A stretch of DNA of 64,000 bases from Natronococcus sp. CG52 (GTDB lineage Archaea > Halobacteriota > Halobacteria > Halobacteriales > Natrialbaceae): NCBI RefSeq assembly GCF_023913515.1, contig NZ_CP099391.1, forward strand, positions 1,302,001 to 1,366,000, read 5' to 3'. A model generated the notes under the pieces. That model saw only the letters and a list, made by a program, of their open reading frames with translations. It was not told the origin of the DNA and ran no database searches. This document shows, piece by piece, positions 61,010 to 64,000 of the stretch. Positions within the stretch are counted from its first letter, which is position 1. Every line of letters starts with the position of its first letter. The translations under genes and the position numbers were made by a program.

Positions 61010-61636
61010 CTAGGCGATGTCGCGACTCGTGTCGATCGCGACCTCCTCGGTCAGTTCGAGTTTGATCGCCTCGGTCGGCTGCCGTCCGCTGCGGAACTTC
61101 GGGATGGAGAGGTGGTTCTCGAGTTCGCTTCCGGTGATCTCGGTCCGGAGGTCGAAGACCGCGTCGGCGGCGTGGTGGGTCCGCATCCTGTTCGTCGGCT
61201 CGGTCTCACCTTTCAGACAGTGCAACACCGCGATACCGTCGGTTTCGAGCATTCTCGTCTTGAGATCGTTGAGGAAAGCGACGTAGTCGTTGGCCTCAGC
61301 CTGCTCGAGGACGTCGGCCGTGTCGACGATGAGGTTCGCCCCGTCGGGAAGCGCCCCGACGAACCGTCTGGCTTCCTCGAGCGGCGCGTCACCCGTCACG
61401 TGTCGGACCGTCGGACTGCCGACCGTCGACGGGGAATGTTCAAGTGCGTGACGAATCGATTCGGTGGATCGCTCGGTCGTCAGATAGAGCGTTCCGCGTG
61501 CGGCCGTCAGCTCGTACAGCAGGAGCTCGGACTGGCTGGCCGGATCGGCCGTGAACGCGACGATACAGCCCGGCGGCACACCTCCGTCGAGCTTCCGATC
61601 GAGCACGTCGATCCCCGTCTTCAGCCGACCCACCAT
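61010..61636 (-). CDS. RAD55/KaiC-like protein with degenerate Walker A
   Basis: A 208-residue RecA-superfamily protein of the haloarchaeal RAD55/KaiC type. The N terminus VGRLKTGIDVLDRKLDGGVP matches the family entry. The P-loop position reads TADPASQSELLLYEL, where the GxxxxGKT of active members is lost, so ATP binding is doubtful. A Walker B-like strand NLIVDTADVLE follows. ATG 61636 is chosen because a TATA-like box (minus-strand gaattatacagag, 61661-61673) lies 31 nt upstream; a longer frame exists. It may be a regulatory relative of the KaiC-like ATPases. Confidence 0.75.
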   Translation of the reverse strand: MVGRLKTGIDVLDRKLDGGVPPGCIVAFTADPASQSELLLYELTAARGTLYLTTERSTESIRHALEHSPSTVGSPTVRHVTGDAPLEEARRFVGALPDGANLIVDTADVLEQAEANDYVAFLNDLKTRMLETDGIAVLHCLKGETEPTNRMRTHHAADAVFDLRTEITGSELENHLSIPKFRSGRQPTEAIKLELTEEVAIDTSRDIA

Positions 61637-61660
61637 ACGATTGTGACCATTTGTAACAGA

Positions 61661-61673
61661 CTCTGTATAATTC
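61661..61673 (-). promoter_or_regulatory. TATA box for the RAD55-like gene
   Basis: The minus-strand word gaattatacagag is centred about 31 nt before ATG 61636 and lies downstream of the alternative upstream starts, which argues against them. Confidence 0.55.
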
Positions 61674-61789
61674 TTTGCTTTCCGTAAATTTAGTTCCGTT
61701 GACACCATCTCGCCGGGAGCTGATCGAACTCGAGACGGGCTCCGACGAATGGGGAGATTCAAGGGGGCTGCAGATGGCAGTTCCAACAG

Positions 61790-62725
61790 ATGCGCCACGA
61801 TCACGTCATCACGAGCAAACAACTCTCGCGGTCGGACATCGAGACCGTCCTCGACCGGGCGGCCGAGATCCGCGACGATCCCACGGCCGTCGCGGATCGT
61901 CACGCGGGGGCGTTGCTCGGCCTGCTCTTTTTCGAGCCGAGCACGCGGACGAAGATGAGCTTCGAGACCGCGATGAAGCGACTCGGCGGCGACGTCGTCG
62001 ACATGGGGTCCGTCGAGTCATCGAGCGTGAAAAAGGGGGAGACGCTCGCCGACACGGTGCGAGTCATCGAGGGGTACGCCGACGCGCTCGTCCTCCGTCA
62101 CCCGAAACAGGGTGCGGCGACGATGGCGAGCGAGTTCGTCGACGTCCCCCTGTTGAACGCCGGCGACGGGGCGGGACAGCATCCGACGCAGACCCTGCTC
62201 GACCTCTACACGATCCGGGAGAACGCCGGCCTCGAGGACCTGACGATCGGTATCATGGGCGACCTGAAGTACGGTCGGACCGTCCACTCGTTGGCGTACG
62301 CGCTCTCGAACTTCGACGCCCACCAGCACTTCATCAGCCCGGAGAGCCTTCGGCTCCCCCGCGAGGTCGTTTACGATCTCCACCAGGAACAGGAGCGGGC
62401 CCAGGTCCGCGAACACGAAGCGCTCGAGGAGATCCTGCCGTCGCTGGACGTGCTCTACGTCACTCGGATCCAGCGCGAGCGGTTCCCCGACGAGACGGAG
62501 TACCAGAAGATCGCCGGCGAGTACCAGATCGACGTCGACACGCTCGAGGCGGCGAGCGACGATCTCACTGTCATGCACCCGCTGCCGAGAGTCGACGAGA
62601 TCGCGCCCGAAGTCGACGAGACCGAACACGCGGCCTACTTCGAACAGGCACACAACGGCGTTCCCGTCCGGATGGCACTGCTCGATCTGCTCCTCAGCGA
62701 CGACGAGGGTGAGACCGATGAGTGA
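61790..62725 (+). CDS. pyrB: Aspartate carbamoyltransferase catalytic subunit
   Basis: A 311-residue PyrB, making carbamoyl-aspartate from carbamoyl phosphate and aspartate in pyrimidine synthesis. The carbamoyl phosphate motif [20 protein letters not shown] (about residues 48-67) and the active-site loop [16 protein letters not shown] are clear, as are [12 protein letters not shown] (about 130) and the C-terminal [16 protein letters not shown]. Its last codons overlap the pyrI start by 8 nt, so the two are translationally coupled. Confidence 0.96.
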   Translation: MRHDHVITSKQLSRSDIETVLDRAAEIRDDPTAVADRHAGALLGLLFFEPSTRTKMSFETAMKRLGGDVVDMGSVESSSVKKGETLADTVRVIEGYADALVLRHPKQGAATMASEFVDVPLLNAGDGAGQHPTQTLLDLYTIRENAGLEDLTIGIMGDLKYGRTVHSLAYALSNFDAHQHFISPESLRLPREVVYDLHQEQERAQVREHEALEEILPSLDVLYVTRIQRERFPDETEYQKIAGEYQIDVDTLEAASDDLTVMHPLPRVDEIAPEVDETEHAAYFEQAHNGVPVRMALLDLLLSDDEGETDE

Positions 62726-63182
62726 CGACGACCACGAACTGCGCGTCAGCAAGATCCGGAGCGGAACCGTCATCGACCACGTTCCCGGTGGCCAGGCGTT
62801 GAACGTCCTCGCGATCCTCGGCATCGACGGCAGCAAGGGCGAGGAGATCTCCGTCGGGATGAACGTCCCGTCGGATCGACTCGCGCGCAAGGATATCGTG
62901 AAAGTCGAGGGCCGAGAGCTGAGCCAGGACGAGGTCGACGTCCTCTCGCTGATCGCACCCGACGCGACGATCAACATCGTCCGGGACTACGACGTCGTCG
63001 AGAAACACCGCGTCGATCGCCCCGAAGTCGTCGAGGGCGTGCTCTCCTGTCCCAACGCGGGCTGTATCTCGACGGGCGACGAACCGGTCAGTTCGACGTT
63101 CGACGTGTTCGACGACGCCGTCCGCTGTTCGTACTGCGGGACGATCGTCCGCGAAGAGATCGCGTCGCTGATCGACACCTGA
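62718..63182 (+). CDS. pyrI: Aspartate carbamoyltransferase regulatory subunit
   Basis: A 154-residue PyrI. It has the allosteric nucleotide-binding part with [18 protein letters not shown] and [18 protein letters not shown] (about residues 47-64), and the zinc domain with two cysteine pairs (SCPNAGCIS and RCSYCGT), which contacts PyrB. Together they form the allosteric ATCase controlled by CTP and ATP. ATG 62718 overlaps the pyrB stop. Confidence 0.95.
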   Translation: MSDDDHELRVSKIRSGTVIDHVPGGQALNVLAILGIDGSKGEEISVGMNVPSDRLARKDIVKVEGRELSQDEVDVLSLIAPDATINIVRDYDVVEKHRVDRPEVVEGVLSCPNAGCISTGDEPVSSTFDVFDDAVRCSYCGTIVREEIASLIDT

Positions 63183-63228
63183 CCGGATCGTCCGTTCCCG
63201 AAGCGTCGCCCGTTGTGAAGAATTTCAG

Positions 63229-63240
63229 AATTGATAAATG
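63229..63240 (+). promoter_or_regulatory. TATA-like box for the 39-aa membrane protein
   Basis: The sequence gaattgataaatg is centred about 26 nt before the ATG at 63261, the leaderless spacing. Confidence 0.5.
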
Positions 63241-63260
63241 GATCCTTCTCGAGTACTCGA

Positions 63261-63380
63261 ATGGATATGTCACGCACTATCAAAATCCTGATCGCCACGT
63301 TCGTCATCGTCGCCCTCTGGAAGGTCGTCTTCAGCGGCCCCTCGGACGTCGAGTACGAGTACGAACCCGAAACGCAGTAA
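63261..63380 (+). CDS. Small single-pass membrane protein (39 aa)
   Basis: A 39-residue protein, MDMSRTIKILIATFVIVALW then a short acidic end (SDVEYEYEPETQ). Residues 7-24 form one hydrophobic helix with a basic residue ahead of it, so the acidic end probably faces out. The TATA-like box at leaderless spacing and the haloarchaeal codon use support a real gene despite its size. No family is recognised. Confidence 0.6.
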   Translation: MDMSRTIKILIATFVIVALWKVVFSGPSDVEYEYEPETQ

Positions 63381-63427
63381 CGCACCGTTCCGAACGGCTT
63401 ACGAGTGCGGCGCCGTACAGTTTTGGT

Positions 63428-64000
63428 ATGTACGGCGTCGTCACGCGTAACGCGGAGGAAGTCCGCTGGCCGGAGTTCGACCGCGGTTTCTACGAGGTCA
63501 AGGACGTTACCGGTCGGTCCGCCGAACCGATCGCCGACGGTGTGAACATGGTGTCCTGTTTCGGCGACAACGCCGCCGCCGACGCCGATCCGTCGCTCGT
63601 TCCGGTCGACGACCTCGGCCGGCCGGCGACCCGGGATCGGCAGTACTTCGACTGGGCGTACGTCTGTCCCTCCCGGAAGGACTACCGCGAGGGGCTGTTC
63701 GAGATCATCGACGACTGCGCCGAGGCGAACGAGGACGTTCGGCTGGACGACATCGGATTCCCGCGGGCCGAGTACTGTCGCTGCGGAATCTGCGAGCGGA
63801 ACTTCGAGGAGAGCGAGTACGACGACCGGTTCGACTGGCGTGCGAGCGTCATCACCGAGTTCGTCGCCGAGGCCGTCGAGCACGTTCCCGGTCGCGTCTA
63901 CATGACGCTCTACCCCGATCCCTACCCGGGCCACCTCTACGAACGCGCGGGGATCGACCTCGAGGCGCTTGAGGAGTACGTCGACGAGTTCGTCGTTCCG
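63428..64000 (+). CDS. Conserved haloarchaeal protein, partial (cut by the right edge)
   Basis: The first 191 residues of a protein that runs off the window. It starts MYGVVTRNAEEVRWPEFDRG and contains a cysteine cluster (YCRCGICERNF, about residues 118-128) of the CxCxxC type, then VPGRVYMTLYPDPYPGHLYE. The order of Asp, Glu and aromatic residues with RLDDIGFPRAEY could belong to a TIM-barrel hydrolase, but I do not recognise the family. There is no signal peptide, so it is probably cytosolic. A short AT-rich word precedes the ATG. Confidence 0.6.
   Translation, partial: MYGVVTRNAEEVRWPEFDRGFYEVKDVTGRSAEPIADGVNMVSCFGDNAAADADPSLVPVDDLGRPATRDRQYFDWAYVCPSRKDYREGLFEIIDDCAEANEDVRLDDIGFPRAEYCRCGICERNFEESEYDDRFDWRASVITEFVAEAVEHVPGRVYMTLYPDPYPGHLYERAGIDLEALEEYVDEFVVP

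Overview
The window is chromosomal DNA from an extremely halophilic archaeon (class Halobacteria; the gene set fits Natrialbaceae-like genera, but the genus cannot be fixed from sequence alone). The evidence is GC-rich DNA, strongly acidic proteins, archaeal information-processing genes (proteasome alpha, RNase P proteins Pop5- and Rpp30-type, SBDS, GTP cyclohydrolase III, archaeal-type S-adenosylmethionine synthetase), twin-arginine signals on secreted proteins, a PGF-CTERM sorting tail, and many genes with a TATA-like box 24-31 nt before the start codon, the pattern of leaderless transcripts.

Layout. 0-4.3 kb: two methylaspartate-cycle genes (glutamate mutase S subunit, cut by the left edge, divergent from succinyl-CoA:mesaconate CoA-transferase), then riboflavin/F420 entry (arfA), a CBS-zinc ribbon protein and a GNAT enzyme. 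4.3-7.1 kb: tRNA-Thr(UGU) with a partial 3' duplicate, a Tat-exported beta-helix protein and a HalOD1 protein, resembling a small tRNA-linked accessory patch. 7.2-16.1 kb: an RNase H-like nuclease, a thiolase/DUF35 pair lacking its usual cysteines, HflX, FUN14, and the conserved block rnp3-methyltransferase-rnp2-psmA-SBDS. 16.2-20 kb: a hairpin element, the regulator TbsP, a possible 40-aa gene and a CHAT-type protease-like protein. 20-23.7 kb: glyA and folD (one-carbon metabolism). 23.7-31 kb: membrane proteins, a lipoprotein, a PadR operon with a candidate operator, a class III aminotransferase and a broken beta-glucosidase gene. 31-36.8 kb: purD, a lipoprotein, prolyl oligopeptidase and an MFS transporter. 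36.8-41 kb: a helicase-exonuclease operon resembling bacterial MrfAB. 41-42.7 kb: thyA-folA. 42.8-45.1 kb: a tandem duplication carrying two paralogous exported proteins. 45.4-64 kb: mostly housekeeping (DUF255 protein, thioredoxin, leucine-type dehydrogenase, cysteine synthase, ThiI, DapA-like aldolase, S-adenosylmethionine synthetase, FKBP, pyrBI) with lipoproteins and small membrane proteins between.

The most unusual signal is not a gene. Two intergenic regions (16.2-16.44 kb and 60.76-60.92 kb) hold clusters of perfect inverted repeats, nearly all with a spacer of exactly three bases. The two clusters share one identical stem and several flanking words, and two hairpins of the same design sit inside a coding sequence at 47.1 kb. 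Other leads are the cysteine-less thiolase/DUF35 operon, the MrfAB-like operon, the CHAT protein and the tandem duplication in which one copy has lost its twin-arginine motif. No CRISPR array, rRNA or complete insertion sequence was seen. All names rest on reading translated sequence and motifs; no database search was possible.
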